NCBI GenBank assembly: GCA_916613615.1
Contig: OU744723.1
Span: 69,211,226 to 69,275,225, forward strand
Reading direction: 5' to 3'
From: Steromphala cineraria
Lineage: Eukaryota; Mollusca; Gastropoda; Trochida; Trochidae
Length of the DNA stretch: 64,000 nt
Below are positions 45,401 through 59,900 of this stretch, in pieces. The position numbers and the translations under genes are program-made. Positions within the stretch are counted from its first letter, which is position 1; the number at the start of each line of letters is the position of its first letter. The notes beneath the pieces are model-generated. The model ran no database searches. It saw nothing but the letters and a program-made list of their open reading frames with translations, and had not been told where the DNA came from.

Positions 45401-48400
45401 AAGCATAATGACAGGGCGAGGACATGTCTCAATGACCTCTGTGAACTCACCAGGTGACCTCACCTCGAAGACCTTCCTGCCACACCCGTGGAGTTCTTCT
45501 AAAGCCATGTATGCGACTGTTGTCTTTCCTTCGCCTGGATTCCCTTTGATAGTCAGCCATGTTGTTCCTGACTTGAGCTTGTCCAGGACCTGATCCAGTG
45601 CAGCAGTTCTGACCATGCCCTGATTCCAAGCCTGGAATTGTCTGATTGTTCTCTCTGTAACAAAAATTTAACACATTATTTCTAATCGTTACTTAAAACC
45701 ATTTATTTAAATTAGAACAAATTACCTTTTAGATCATTGGATTGGGCACGATCGGTTTGCTGAATCGATGTTTTGTTTATGAATATTTTTAACGATGCAA
45801 TGATTCCTAAACAAGCATACAATTATTTTCTGATGTTAACCAGATTGAATAATCAACTGATTTTCAGACATATGAAAAAGTAAAATAAAAAATAAGTTAT
45901 TAACAAGACTAAGAAATACAGTCTGTATAACAAATTATTATCTTGAACTTGTATTTTGAATGTAAACATGCAAAAAGAAATCTTAGGTGGATTAAAATCA
46001 CTATTGTAACTCAAAACTGATTTTTTATTAAAAAATTTAACCATAAATAATAGAAACTCTTAGCTGGTGACCTTGAAGGTCAATAATCAGTGATGACTTT
46101 CAATTGGGAATAACAATTTAATAATGATAAAAGTTGTTACCTCTGAGACCTTGACCTTTGATGGATTGTTACAGAAATATTTTAAATTGTGCTACCTCTC
46201 CAAAGATGATATATACCAAATAAGAGCTTCACAGCACAAAATCTTTTCAAGTTAAAATGAAATTTTAGTGATTTTATACTTTATGACCTTGACCTAGACC
46301 TTGAATGTGAACATGTCAAAATGATCCCTCAGAGGTGGAAACAGTCACATATGTACATGAGTCCTAATGGGGTAAAGCTATACTCAAATTTGGTGTATAT
46401 TGCAATGACTCATATCTCGTGACCTTCACCTTTGACATTTAAATCGCCTAGTGGTTGCTGCAACAGAGGGCCTATATCAATATGTTGTGTCACAGTTCTT
46501 GATCCAGAGTCTATTTCTGGCGCTTTGAGTATGCTTGTCATGGATATATGCGCGGTATAAGAAAGCTATTATACGTCAGCTATTGACGATTGTGACCAAC
46601 TTGAGAAAAGAGCGATAAAGGTCTTAACTAATACATTAACATGGCCTTGTCTGTTGTTTGGCTACTTTTGTGAATTGATTGCATAATCTAAAGTACGCTT
46701 GATATGAACTTTTGAATTTAGGGTTGATATTGATTTTCATCCCAGGTGAGCACTCTGTGCGAAGTTAATTTTGTTTGTCAATATGTGCCTTATTATTGAT
46801 ACGTAGAGGAGAAATAGGATTCCTTTACTTACTCATGAGGTCGTCAACTCTACTGGGTTTTCTCCCTGCCTGTCCTTCATTGATGGTTTCTGTTCTGCTG
46901 ATGTTCTGACTGCCTCCAAACGACTGGTTGATTTGATTGGCCTTCTCCACAGTGACATCTCCAAACTGTTGTTGTGTCACATTCAGCTGGAAATTCATGG
47001 TAGTATTCTGGCAACCTGTTGAAATGTGTCATATATCTGCAGCTCATCAAAACTTGCTTATTTTAGGTGAAGATTTGGAATGATAGTCTATCTGATAGCC
47101 ATTAAAGTGTTAACAAACAGAATGTTAAGCAACAAAGTGTTGCCCAAGAAAACGCATAACCCCTTATTGGGTTACTGAACGAAACATAAACTCAGATTGT
47201 TAAACCTCACACTGTACCCACAAAGTGTTAAACCTCACAATGTACCCACAAAGTGTTACCCCAAACAATATTACCCTCATTGTGTTACTCAAGAAATGAT
47301 AACCTCAGATTGTTAACCCTCACAGTGTACTCACAAAGTGTTAACTCACAAAATGTTAACCAACCAAGTGTTGCCACCTATAGCTAAAACCAATGAAGTG
47401 TTACCACACAAAGTGTTAACCAACCAAGTGTTATCTCACAAAGTGTTATCCAACGACGTGTTATTCCACAAAGTGTTAACCAATCAAGTATTATTCCACA
47501 AAATGTAAATCAATCAAGTATTATTCCACAAAATGTAAATCAACCAAGTGTTACCACACAAAGTCTTCACCAACCAAGTGTTACCACACAGAGTGTTAAC
47601 AAACAAAGTGTTACCACACAGAAGTCTTAACTAACCAAGTGTTACCACACATAGTGTTAACCATCCAAGGGTTACCACACAAAAATCTTAACTAACCAAA
47701 TGTTACCACACAGAGTGTTAACCAACCGAGGGTTACCACACAAAAATCTTAACTAACCAAGGGTTACCACACAAAGTGTTAACCAACCAAGTGTTACCAC
47801 GCAGAGTGTTAACCAACCAAGTGTTATCTCACAAAGTGTTATCCCACAAGGAGTTAATCCACAAAGTGTTAACCAATCAAGTATTATTCCACAAAATCTT
47901 AAAGTCTTAACAACCAAGTGTTACCACACAGAGTTTCAACAAACCAAGTGTTACCACACAAAATGCTAACCAACAAAGTGTTACCACACATAGTGTTCAC
48001 CAACCAAGTGTTATTCCACAAAATGTTAACCATTCAAGTTTTATCTCACAAAATGTTATCCAACAAAGTAATACTCCTCGCAGCGCTACACCTCAAATTG
48101 TAACCGCTCTCAAAGTTGCCCCTTACAGATTTACCCTACCAAGTGTCATATCCCAGAAAGTGTTACCCCTCTAAATCGTACCCCTCAGACCACTCCCGGA
48201 TGCTACAGCCAGTGTCTCCTCGGCCTGCTGACTCCCTGGTGGTACAAGCTGAGTGTTGGGCTGCTCACAGGACTGCAGCATCTTCTGGACAAACTGTTCC
48301 AGCCCTGCTGGATAGAAGAATTATGATATCATTCACTGAAACCGTTTTCGTAGAATGTTTTGTTCAAAACCTAAGCATATACTAACTGTTTATATCAACA

Positions 48401-48848
48401 ACCAACTACACATACAAAAACTATTAGTAAACACATGAAGTAAGCAATGACACTAACCTGTGACACTCCTGGTGTGTAGCTGACGTGTCTCCTTCCTCAC
48501 AGCAACCACGGGAACTGCTCCGAGAACATCCAAATCTTCTTCCTCTTCTTCTTGGTTTCTTCCGTCTTCATTGTGAGGAGTTATTGGCGGAGCGCTAGGC
48601 TTCATCGCTAGGTTCTCATCCTCATCTTCATCTTCATCACTTGTATGATAGTAGTATGAAGGATCTCTCCCATCTTCACTGGAACTGGAGGACGGGGAAG
48701 CTGCTCGAGGAATATCAGACTTCTCATCTTCATCTTCATTTTCATCTTCGTCTTCATCTTCATCACATGTGTGGTAGTCTTCCTCATCTTCATCACTTGT
48801 GTGATGTTCGTCATTATTTGATGGACTGACAGACTCGAGATGAGACAT
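42461..48848 (-). CDS. nSTAND3 NTPase with ankyrin repeats and acidic N-terminus (complete, 4 exons)
   Basis: Exons: 48848-48458, 48307-48182, 47015-46833, 45654-42461. All three introns are phase 1 and the total is 3894 bases, 1297 residues. An in-frame TGA precedes the first ATG. Residues 1-110 are disordered and strongly acidic, with repeated HTSDEDED-type blocks. From about residue 247 there is an nSTAND3-type NTPase: FQAWNQGMVRTAALDQVL, the P-loop GNPGEGKTT (about 271-279), Walker B VIMLDDVFG (about 315-323), and VTVILIGRDY. After a helical section, about 16 ankyrin repeats (residues 710-1290; DGDTALHLAA, ECVDLLLKAGA type) reach the C-terminus. STAND proteins are ATP-dependent scaffolds, often in innate immunity, with the ankyrin array as likely sensor. 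That role is inferred from the family. No death or TIR domain was found. The ankyrin DNA repeats are close enough to recombine. Confidence 0.9.
46050..46440 (-). repeat. GACCTTGACC-type dispersed repeat
   Basis: Repeated short words GTGACCTTGA, GAGACCTTGACCTTTGA, GACCTTGACCTAGACCTTGAA and GTGACCTTCACCTTTGAC within an intron of the STAND gene. Such words belong to a repeat family common in mollusc genomes. Confidence 0.6.
47100..48172. repeat. Intronic minisatellite, degenerate 15-bp unit
   Basis: About 1.07 kb of alternating 15-bp words of the type AACCAACCAAGTGTT and ACCACACAAAGTGTT, roughly 70 units, increasingly diverged at both edges. It fills most of the intron between exons 2 and 3 of the STAND gene and reaches within about 10 bases of the exon-2 donor. 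The spacing is continuous with no unique spacers, so it is not a CRISPR array. Confidence 0.92.
48305..48310 (-). promoter_or_regulatory. NAGNAG tandem splice acceptor before exon 2 of the STAND gene
   Basis: The acceptor reads CTATCCAGCAG|GGCTGG. Splicing at either CAG keeps the frame and changes the product by one residue (…VT-A-GLEQF or …VT-GLEQF). Confidence 0.6.
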
Positions 48849-51800
48849 TCTTCTCAAGGCTCAATCAGCTAAAACATTCCATGATAAATGACTTTGTTAT
48901 TTTGTGTGCAAAAATTTGCACTGCCACAACGTTCACTACAATCATTGATTGTCATATGGAACATATAGGAACATGACTCAATATTTCTTTTTGATTTGAA
49001 ATAATCACAGGTTTGAAATTAGTTTTAGTGGTTTTAAAATCTACAACTGTAAATTAATCCACATCGGCCCACCCATCTGCAAACATGATTTCAACATTGT
49101 TTGATGTTATCGTTTTCTGTTTAGCTATGACACCCTTATCAATTGCACGAAGCACGATTGTTACATGTTTATTGTCATGACGCCTGGTAGGGACATCACG
49201 TTAAAAACTCCTCCAGATATCCGTGACCTACATGTGTTTAGTCCAATATCATTATTCGTATCGCAGTTGCACAACACATGACCTATCTCTGTTGAACTTT
49301 GCACGTTGTTTTGGTAACCTCTCATGATCATATTCGAACATACGAAACTAATGTGGCAACAATGAACCATAATGGTGTATATTCAATATATATAAGGCCC
49401 AGGGGCCCATAGTACAGTCGAGTTTTCAGTTATCGTAGAATATTTGACATAAGATTTCATATTGTACATTAATTGTTTCACATAAGGATCAGGACTTCAG
49501 GATTAGTTCAGATTTAGCAGATTGTAATCTTTTGTGGATTGACACTAACACAATTCAAGAATTTACTTCTTCATGCTGAGAAAAAAATATGAGCCTCATC
49601 CTCCGTTATGCCTTAGGAGCAGTATAAACATGTTAAATCGCTCAAATTATAATGACCTTTTCTAAAGGATTCATTCTTCAGGGAATGAAGAGAAATTCTA
49701 AATTTACACAAACTACTTATTGGGTTCTATTCGAGGTGGAGATATCGAAAATTAGTGTGCTCGGGCATATTATGTGCTCTGCACTTGTACTTGACAAAAA
49801 ATCATAACCTTTTTATTTACTTAACTTTAACTTTCACAGTATTAATTTACTTTGTTTTGAAGCAACACAAACTGAAATGTATGTATTCGAGAATAACAAT
49901 TATCACAGTTCCTTTATTAAAGACCCACTCCTGGAGGTTTCGGGATAACAAATGCTATCAATATGGTGTTATTTGATTGGCAAGTACTGATATTTGTCCA
50001 GTTATTCCACGTTTTGAGGTGACAGTGGGCAGGTATGAAGACATGGATATGATCGAAAACCGGACAATGACGGTCTTCAATCAGACAAACGTAATTTTAG
50101 AAACTGATCGAAAGCAATGAGGCATAACAGTTTTAAGCTGTTAATATTTGAAAGGCTGTACCACTAGGTTTCATGTAAATTTGACTTTTCAGTGTTTGCG
50201 AAAGACCCTTTTTAGATTTTTACTGAAAACACGTAGATATCACATATTTGACTTTTGAGGATATATATGTGAGAATTCGTAAATCAATGGAGGAATTTTT
50301 AAAAGTATCAAACTTAAACAATATGTGATTAGAATCCTGAAGTGGCTCATTAACGCCTTTGTAAACATAAATATTGAAACAGCCATGCGGAACAGGCCAA
50401 GTGTAACAAATTTGATAACATTTACTATTTCGTAAATATGTGTTCATGGCAAACTCTAAAGGAACTAGCCGCCGACGTCCATGCATTCTTTACAATGTGA
50501 CGTCAAAATGCAAAAGTGACGTTTTGCCCTGGAGCATCGTATGATAAATATGAACCCCGATTTGACACTTCCTTTCGTAATAAGGATCATTATTGACACT
50601 AGGTGATATTAAAGCTGCCTGATTGCTATGATTTGGAATATTATATATGTATATAAATGTTTTGGATGCTCAAAATATATTGTAAAAACAATACGAATTT
50701 GATTAACTGGGAAAAATGTGATTTCCGATAACCGCGACTCATTATATAATGTCTAAATGTTAATATGTAAGATTTTAATAAATCGATGCCGCTTTTAATA
50801 TGCATGGAATTTACACTTAACCACTTCTCGAATACTGAACACGGTGAAAAACTAAAACAGATATAGTAGCAAACATGTTTTTCAAAATTCAAAAATCTTC
50901 AGTTATAATCTGGCTTATTAGTAAATGATGGTCAGTTCATACATACAAAACATACTTACATTATGTCTGCTCAAAGTGAAAATAATTTTTTTTATCTGTT
51001 CACAACCATCCTCCCTAAATCAGCTTCAAAATTACCCAGTATATTGCAATATAGATTCGAGGGCAGGTGATAAACCATCAGGCGATTTATACTGGTTATT
51101 TCTGGTGTTATCTATCAAGCTTGATATGAGAGCAAATTGAGGTCATCTGTCGGTATACCAAGTTGTAGGTAGTTGTAAGGATATTTCTACAGTGTGACAA
51201 ATCGTTCCGCATATATAGGTTATCAAGGTGTTCGCCTAAGGTCGTGTGTAGCTGCTATTTTCGCTGTGCAAATATTTTTTTCTGAAAGTCGCCTTAAACA
51301 TGCTGTATCATATTTGCAATATTTATAAAAGTATTTTTAATGTATTCGTTGCATTTTTAGAAAAAATTAGCGACCAACCTTGAGAAAATCGGACCGAAAT
51401 TCATTAAATAGGAGATAATTTACCAAAAAATACCAAAACGGCAGTCGACATAAGGGCGAATCAAGTGTTGCCATTTCACAACTTCCGGTTTCTAAATGTA
51501 CGCTGGAAAACCGTCTTTGTTGCGCTCAACTAGATTTTCTTTTCTTTTTCTCCGAATTAGGTATAAGTTGCTGTCCAAGTTGATACCCATCGAACGCAAT
51601 CACGGTAGTTGATACACGGTGTAAATCCTACAAGCATAATGATTACGTCACCGTTAAGTGCTATGTCCGTTCTACAAGGGGGACTGTACTTTGAGCGTCG
51701 AAATAAGTATGTTATTGTTGATTAAACAATCTCAATATGATATCAAAATTTGAAAGAAAGATTTTTCTACAAAGTGATGTATTTCTTTTCTCAATAGCTA

Positions 51801-53985
51801 AATTTCATCCTGACCCGCTTGCAAGTATGAAACAGCATCTTTAACGACTTTTCTTGATAATATTGTCACGCTTTGTCTATTCTTTATCAAAATCGATACG
51901 GATGCTTAAATGAATATTTTTAATCAAAATACAAAAGTGGCATGTAATTTATAAACGGATCTTTCTGTTTATTTATATGTAAAAGTATATGGCTAATGCT
52001 AGTGTATTAGTGCATCACTTCATCGTATAGTTTAAGCTAGACTTTGACACCTTCAATTAAAGAAAATACAAAAACAGTGACAAAGCTAAACGCAAATATG
52101 AACAACTCCCTTCATTAAAAATCAAGTACATTAAAATTAAGGAATGTTCTTTACTTCTACAAGTAAATCTACTTAGTACATATATGAAAATATAAATGTT
52201 CACAAGGGGCTGTCCCCAATCTTGAACATGCTCTCTCAATAACTATACATCGTTATGTATTTTTGTTTAAGAGAATCTCGAGTGATTAGTTTATAAATTG
52301 TAAAGCTAAACATATAGTTATCTTTAATCCTCGCTTGAAATCTCATGTGACTACTCACGAACCTTATTATTTGCTCTTTTGTAACATTTATCCTTTTTAA
52401 AAAAATTCCGTTTCTACTATTTTACTTATTTCGGCGTTTGTCTTGTTTGCAACTGCGATGACGAATTGCACTAACTTTAAAGCCTTTGGTGTTTGATGAA
52501 CATTAGAGATACCGAATCATTCCCTGGAATACTCCGTTATCATAATGGTGACAACGTTATTTTGCTTTGTAAATACTTGCCATTTTGGTTTTGGGTATAT
52601 ATAAATTATTAACTCTTATTTTAACGTACAACAATGGTTTATATTTTGAGATAGAAATAAAGATAGTAATGAATATGTACTAAGATGATAAATTCATGAA
52701 GAAACGTCGATACAACAATGGTAGAGGAAATTGTTCGTATGTTTTAGAAAGAGACCAAATCAGTGTTTATGTCAGAAATCTTGTGATTGCTTGATCAAAA
52801 GGTTACCAAACATGAAATTCATTTGGAGAAGAAACCAAACAATATTTCGAACTCACTGGCATAAACGATAAACATTTCTACTCACATTTACGTTCACAAT
52901 ACCGATTCATTGCAGAAAAGCTTAGGATTGCAAAGACATTGGAGTATGACACAAACGTATTTTGATATCAAAAACTTTTATTCGGAGAATCATGGCCAAC
53001 ATTTTTTTAAATTTCACAAAGAAAGATGCAGTTCGATTATTTCGGTTTTCGCTATTTTAAATAAAGTGCACCTTAGCTATTTCATATACAACAAAACAAC
53101 TGTAAAGAAATTTATCTATTAAAAAGACTTTAAATAACAGCGATTAATCAAGTAAACAGTGTTCATAAACAATTAACAATTAAAATAAGTTATAATATCA
53201 ACATATTTTAAATTGTATAAAATTGGCAAGCAATAATAGAAATAGAAATACAACAGTGATCACATTTTAGTTATTTTCTCTGTGTTTCAATGACGCAGAA
53301 GCCTTCTAATTTTTGGATCTGAAAACAATGATTTTGAGGGTCTAAATTCGTCAAAAAATATTCAAATCATAACTGTGCTCAGTGGGTTTAATTTGGGTAT
53401 ATAAAAATCATCAAGCTTTGACCTCATGTTGACTGCAATTGAAAACCCCCCAGTTAAGCACAAGATACATACACACACAGCATTTTTCTTGTACAGGAAA
53501 CATGTAACAACATTTTCATTAATACTGTAAAGCTAAACGATCTCTCAGCGAGATATAAGGTAACCAGAAATAGCTATGCTAACACATTAAAGGGTAATAC
53601 TGCACGGTCATATCATGAATCATTGCGGGTGAGAAATCCAACATCAGCATGAACATGCATGTAATAATGTATACTACCAAAAAGCTATAATTATTTAAAG
53701 TGATGTTTAGAAACAGAAGGCAGCGAATCGGTAATAAATGGTAATCAATGGTAATAACAAGCTCTGGTGATCCACTCAAGACAATAATACTATTTTTGAC
53801 ATTTCTGATTAATTAATATCAATAGTCATATAAACCAAAACAATTTTCTTTCAACACAGTAGCCTGGGAGTCAGACGCAAAACAAATATGTTGCTAAAGA
53901 AATAAATTTTCCCTCATGTCGATATGTTGCATGGTTTGAATAAGCAGATTAGTTGGAGAAGTTGTCTCATGTTGCTTGAAAGCTC
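48849..53985. other. Intergenic region without a recognisable gene
   Basis: AT-rich. Contains the dispersed repeat copy at 51537-51850 and a TGATCGAAAACCGGACA word at about 50053 shared with 4376. ORFs are short and low in complexity. Confidence 0.55.
51537..51850 (+). repeat. Dispersed repeat copy (first copy 22365-22690)
   Basis: Same orientation and order of conserved words as 22365-22690 (TTCTTTTTCTCCGAAT, CCAAGTTGATACCCAT, GACTGTACTTTGAGCGTCGAA, GTTATTGTTGATTAAA, CCGCTTGCAAGTATGA). The flanking 51225-51536 may belong to the same element, but there is no second copy to confirm it. Confidence 0.75.
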
Positions 53986-56900
53986 TCAAAAATTCGCATA
54001 GATGCTTGTCGACCTCTCGTACTCTTTCACTGCATCGAAACAGAATCTGTACTGGTCCTGAAAAGTAAAGTGCAAATGTGTGTAAAGACGATTATATCAT
54101 GTTTGTGTGTATATCATGGGTTGGCTGATGCACGTCTTGGAACTTCTCATATCCTCGAACAAGATTATCACTTGTTCTCTGGGAAAAAGTTTATCGATAA
54201 TTGTGTGGAATGGCGATTCTATCCACTCTATTTTAGAAAATCAGATTCTTTATTACTTTTATCTATACAGATAATCGGTACATAACAAAGACGGAAATTG
54301 GTACCGGTGGTTAAACACTAAACAATGATAAACATACATTGAGAAAATCAAAATCTGTAACGAGATTATCATTTGTTCGCTGGGGTTATTAATAAAGTGT
54401 TGATATGATGAATGGAGATAAATACCCAAGCAGAGATGTCATACTGTTTTTACAACACGAGTGACTGTAGAATGATATTTTCCCGAGCCAGATCGAGGGA
54501 AATATCGTTTTACTGGCACGAGTGTTGTAAAAACAGTATGACATCTCGCGAGTGTGTTAATTTCTACATTATCGATAATGTCAGACCCAATATAACGATT
54601 ATTAGAATTTTCAAAACATCTGTGAAACCAATCAGGTCAGCGTATGGATACATCTGTAACTCGGTCAGGGTTAACACGGTTAAAAGACTTATTGTGTGGC
54701 GCAAGTTTAAAACAGCAATATTCAAACGGAAATATTACTATTTTAATGTAATCTATCAATCTAAGTATAATAACATAAATATTATTATCAAGTGAAGCAG
54801 ATTTTACATTTTCTTTAATCAAAATCATGTCTTTAGTTTCATAGTCAGGCAGATGGACTGACACTCATGCACTGATTCACCCGGCGGCTATGTCGGTGTA
54901 CACGACTTTGCTCGTGCTGCCTGGAAGCAGTCTGCCGCGCTAAAGCAAAACGTCGAGTAGCTCGTGAAGTCGTCCCACATTCAGAGGTCAAACAGTCTTT
55001 TTAACTAACCTATGGATTTACCGTTAGGGTTTATTACACATGTGCACCATATCGTTATTTATGTAATAACTTATTTCATCAAATATGGATAATAATAGGT
55101 GTTTGTGTGGAATGGTGAACCAAAGGGCAAGTTAAGCATTTGAAATGGAAGAAACCAGTTTTCCCTATGCTCGAACAAAGTGAGCAAAGGCTGGCAACGA
55201 CTTTATGTCGCCTTGAATATGAATAATTTTGGTGTGTCAAAACATTTCCAAGAAATCAATAAAGACATATATGTCTTCAAAATGTTGTGCTCTCTTAGTG
55301 AATACCTACGAAAATTTCATTAATTCACGTAAAATATATTAAATTGAGCATTTTAGTAGCTCAACACTGCCTTCCAAATCGTTCTTCGGGTCCAATGCCC
55401 CCACAAGCTTCCGGTTTACGGAGTGAAGGAAAAGGTATAGGCAGTTAAATAAGACGAGTTATTGAAAAGGTCTATCACACTTTAGGTGAACACATCGAGG
55501 GTTGCTGAAACGTGTCCTCACTGGGATTAGATAAGATTTAACATGACGGGAGCTCAATGCTTACATATCTAGAAAGACATATTGGCAATACCTCACTACT
55601 CGCTGTGAAATACTAACAATGTTGTCACTTGTTCCCATATGGTGATATTAGATATCATGTTTCAAAAATTAATAAAGACTATGTGGAATGAAAATTAGCC
55701 GTAACTATTTGGTAGTCCCTTTTCAAATTTCAAGTAATCAAGTAAGAGACAAAATGACACTTCTGCTGATTACGGGAACCGACCAGTGAGTGTATGAAGC
55801 TGGGTCTGATGCTCTGAAGTTCCCGGATGTCCAGAAAGGTGTCCACCTCCCGGTCCAGTCTCAGCCTCGTTATGATGTTGAGAACTCCACAGAACAGTCC
55901 GCATAGATCAGAACCGTTGCTGGCGGGACAGAAATAATTCGTGTAGAATAGTGTCGTAAAATTGTAGACTAGTAGAATTGCAGTCCCTAATGTCAGGAAC
56001 ACCTATAACGATCTGTTTAGAATATTTCTGACATCAGCGCCCTTAGTGACAAGAACTAGAAAATATTGACTTTTATTAAAATGTTTTTAACAGATCTATG
56101 CAATTACCTTACTGTGAGGAACATTGAATCGTGTAGAATAGTTATTTTGATCACTGTCAGGACCATATACATTGACTTTTAAAGAATATGTTTACATTGA
56201 ACTATTAACAATATTCTCCAGATCGGAGCCATTACTGTAAGGAACCGACTTCTAGAATAGCTAACAATGGTGTAAAAGCAATAGCTCTCACGGACTGATG
56301 TATTGACCTGATTTGAATATTCCAATTTATGATATAAATGTAACAACAGAACTGATGACTATTGTACAACTCCTCCATATATTTGATCCTTTTATATAAG
56401 GTAGAGAAATCTTCGTTTCCGGTCTTATGTCACACATCCTAGGAAATTTGCAATCCCTTTTTCCATTGCTTAATAGTTTACAGCATGAGACTAACTTGCA
56501 GTGAACAAGGAGTTGTCCCTGTCTCAAAACATCCCTCGTCTCCATCTCGTTCACACACTCCAGTAGGTCTGTAGGGCGGACACAGCTTGCTCTGTAGACT
56601 GTGATCTTGCGCTCTTCTTCCGGCTTTGTATAACAGAATTATCGTGTTATGGTGTTATGTATAGGACTGAACATGTTTAAGTAGACCTTGCTAACCTGGA
56701 GATGATTGGGGAACTGAACTTGCAATTGTTTTATTCCGAGGGCTTTTACAGGTTTAGTTGATACGTGGTTTAACCAAACAAGTATAAAGAAACTTGGGAA
56801 TGTAACGTAATAAATTGAATTTAAGCTAAGGTTACGTGTTCCTAATGCAAAACCCTTAGGGCTGTGAAGTCGTACATGGTTTGAAGGTAGTTTAGTCCTT

Positions 56901-59900
56901 AACTTGGTCTAACTGGTGGGTTTAAACCGATCCGGTATTGTCGAAGCAAATTCGAAAACATTAACCATGATTAGGGATTCAATCATTTAATCAAAAGCCT
57001 AAGAAAGAAGGTTATTTCTCTGGGATGAGATATCTCAAATTCTAGATCTGAGCCAAATCGTGAGATTTTATGAGAAGTTTTCACGAGGGGTATATAGCGC
57101 AAACACATCTAGGGTAACAATAAAATTATATGTGAAGTCTTTGTTCACTTGAATATAGTCGTAAGATATTCTAGGGAACATGGTGTGAATTATTCACATC
57201 CCCTAGTTTAGTAAAGTAAATATGTGTCTGGCTAAAACTGCTTTATCAATCAGCAACCAATGCGTTACCTCCTCTGCTTTAGCCAAGCTGAACTGTGCCT
57301 GGCTAAAACTGTTTCTTCTTTCCCAATCCTTGTCCAGAGAGATCAGGAATGGCCCACTCTCCACTGGAGTGTCTTTACTCGGATACACCATCTGGACAGT
57401 CACCATTGGAACAAACGTCATTGAAATCAACATGTCAGAACGAGTTGCAGGAAAGTTCTTGCATTAAGCAACGTTATGTTAGGTGATTTGGAGCTTAAAG
57501 CCGCTTTCAAGGGTTATTTGGAGTTTAACGCTGCTTTCAAGAGTTATTTTGAGTTTAACGCTGCTTTCAAGAGTTATTTGGAGTTTAACGCTGCTTTCAA
57601 GAGTTATTTGGAGTTTAACGCCGCTTTCAAGAGTTATAGCACGACTGCAAGTTTTATTTCAGGGAAAAAGAACGCAAAAATATTGTTGTTTTTCATTGTT
57701 GTGATTTTTTTTAAGGACTCCAAATTAGTTCCCTCTCCTAAAAGATATATACTTAAAGAGCCTAAGAAACACAGTGGCAAGAGGCACATGAAACATTAAC
57801 TAAACACAAAGTGCAATGTAATGTAAATACCTCATGATCCTCCAGACAGACGATGTTGACGATGTCGTGATCATAGACAAGTCTCCAGAAGTCCACGACG
57901 GTGTCTGGCAGAGGTGTCTGCGTCGCTATCAGAGCAGAAGGACTGGCATACGACTGTTAAAATAAAAAATTAAAATTTTGAATTGCGATTGCGATTCGAT
58001 AATGAGTTTATCATGTGGGCTCCTTATTGCGACTCGATAGACTTGGGGCTGACGGAGCGAGAAAAGCATGCAGATTGGTTATACACGTGTGTAAACTGTT
58101 ATCGCTGTTTGGATGTTCAGCGTTATGACTGCAAGTGCACGAGTGCGGTCCGGTGGAAACGACATTAAACGTTTGAAGAGCCACTCTATGATTTTCATCA
58201 CTTACAAACTAGCTCCTTTGTTTTGTTCAGTAACCTTTCTTCACACCAACTTACATTTCCTGTTACATGCTCATGATACGAAATTGCACGTCATCATATA
58301 AATCAAAATATCTCACATATTCATCCCTCAAATAGTAATCTTACGATAAATACTTGTTTTTAAAGAAAATGGTTAACAGACAGTCATACATGTATATACA
58401 TTCTCGGAAGAAAAAATCACATGTTCAATTAACATGTGTACAAGTTATATAAGCTATAAGACTTTATCAACTAATAATGGTCATTCTGCTTGCTTTCTAT
58501 AAGTTTACGTTTGACAGATTTACGTGCGTCATTGTCCCTCATTCGATCATAATCGCGACTTTAAACCTACTGTCCTATACGACGTGGATTAGCAATATCA
58601 TGATATGTTCCTGCAACACTCAATAATTATCTAATAGATACTACTATTGGTAAAGTTTGGCATATGTGACTCCTTACAACTCACAGAGTGGCTCTTTAAT
58701 TGTCACAGTGTTGTAACGGGATTTGGATACTTGTCAATGTGCAATTAATCATCATTTCTTTAACTTCCATGCATTTGATTTGTAGTCGGCTAAGTATTCC
58801 GTCAATGTAGTTTTTGCAATATCCCTAATTTGAACCATGCTTTAAATGTAGGGAATGTATTGTTGTCCTTTCCCAAGTTCTCGATTGCATAAATTTTCTG
58901 TTAACTTCTAATTTCTCTGTCTCGTAATACCAGTTGCAAATCAATCATGAATGAAATATGAGATACGTAATACGAAACATTTGAATATGAAAATGTGAAA
59001 TCTGATTTGTAAATTGTACAATGTGAAATTTTAGTTATGAAATACGAAATATCAACCTGATTTGTAAATTGTACAATTTAAAATATTAGGTATGAAATAC
59101 GAAATAGTAAAGATAAAATATAAAAATTCTTTATAACTATCCTTCTCACGGGGAGCACAACTGCGTTGATGTACTGGTTCCGACCTTGAACAGGTGTCAT
59201 CAAATAAGGCTTGGATTTGTTTTCTGGAAATACATTTAGAAATTATACTCGCAATGTTGTCAAAGAGAACTGGAATATTTCGTTCCATGCATTCAGATAA
59301 ATGTTCCCATGTCTCTGATCATTATTGATAAAAATCGAATTTTGTTGTTCTGACAATGATAATGACTCAGTTAAGGAAATTTTATTATTTTTGTATTATG
59401 GCCTTCTGATAAAAATGCAAGTGATACATTTATCGAATTTTCCTATCATCTCGAAAATATACGTTATGAGTTCTTGGTCAGTTGCTATCAATAGTTGCTA
59501 CATGAAGAGTTCACCATCTTTTTCAGATGAAGGATTATCGTTAACAATGTCACTGCATTTATTCTCTTCTTCGTACTACTCATCTACTTCTTAAATAGAT
59601 ATTGTTTAAAGACAATGAGTTTATTCGATCAATATAATGATGACGAGATATATACCCATTCTGAATCTGGGAAAACAATATCAACCGAAGAAGAGTGACC
59701 AAATCAACAACTCAAAGTTACATAAAATTAAATACTTGCATCAAGATACATATTGTATATAACTCAGAATAACACTTACCAGGAAGGATATCAAGACTTC
59801 TGTTTTTGTTGATATTTTCAGGTAATCTAGCGTCTGATAGTTGCTTGTCTGTGAACTGTTTCCTCATAGTAGTGAGTATCTAAAGAGGAACATTTATAAT

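Noticed and set aside
47100..48172. CRISPR-like array
   Set aside because: Units of 15 bp are contiguous and degenerate with no unique spacers, and the context is a eukaryotic intron; it is a minisatellite.
54412..54795. 127-residue plus-strand ORF
   Set aside because: Spans a foldback hairpin and AT-rich DNA; no conserved motif.
57476..57799. 107-residue plus-strand ORF with decapeptide repeats
   Set aside because: Intronic 30-bp minisatellite antisense to the phosphatase gene, with no other coding evidence.
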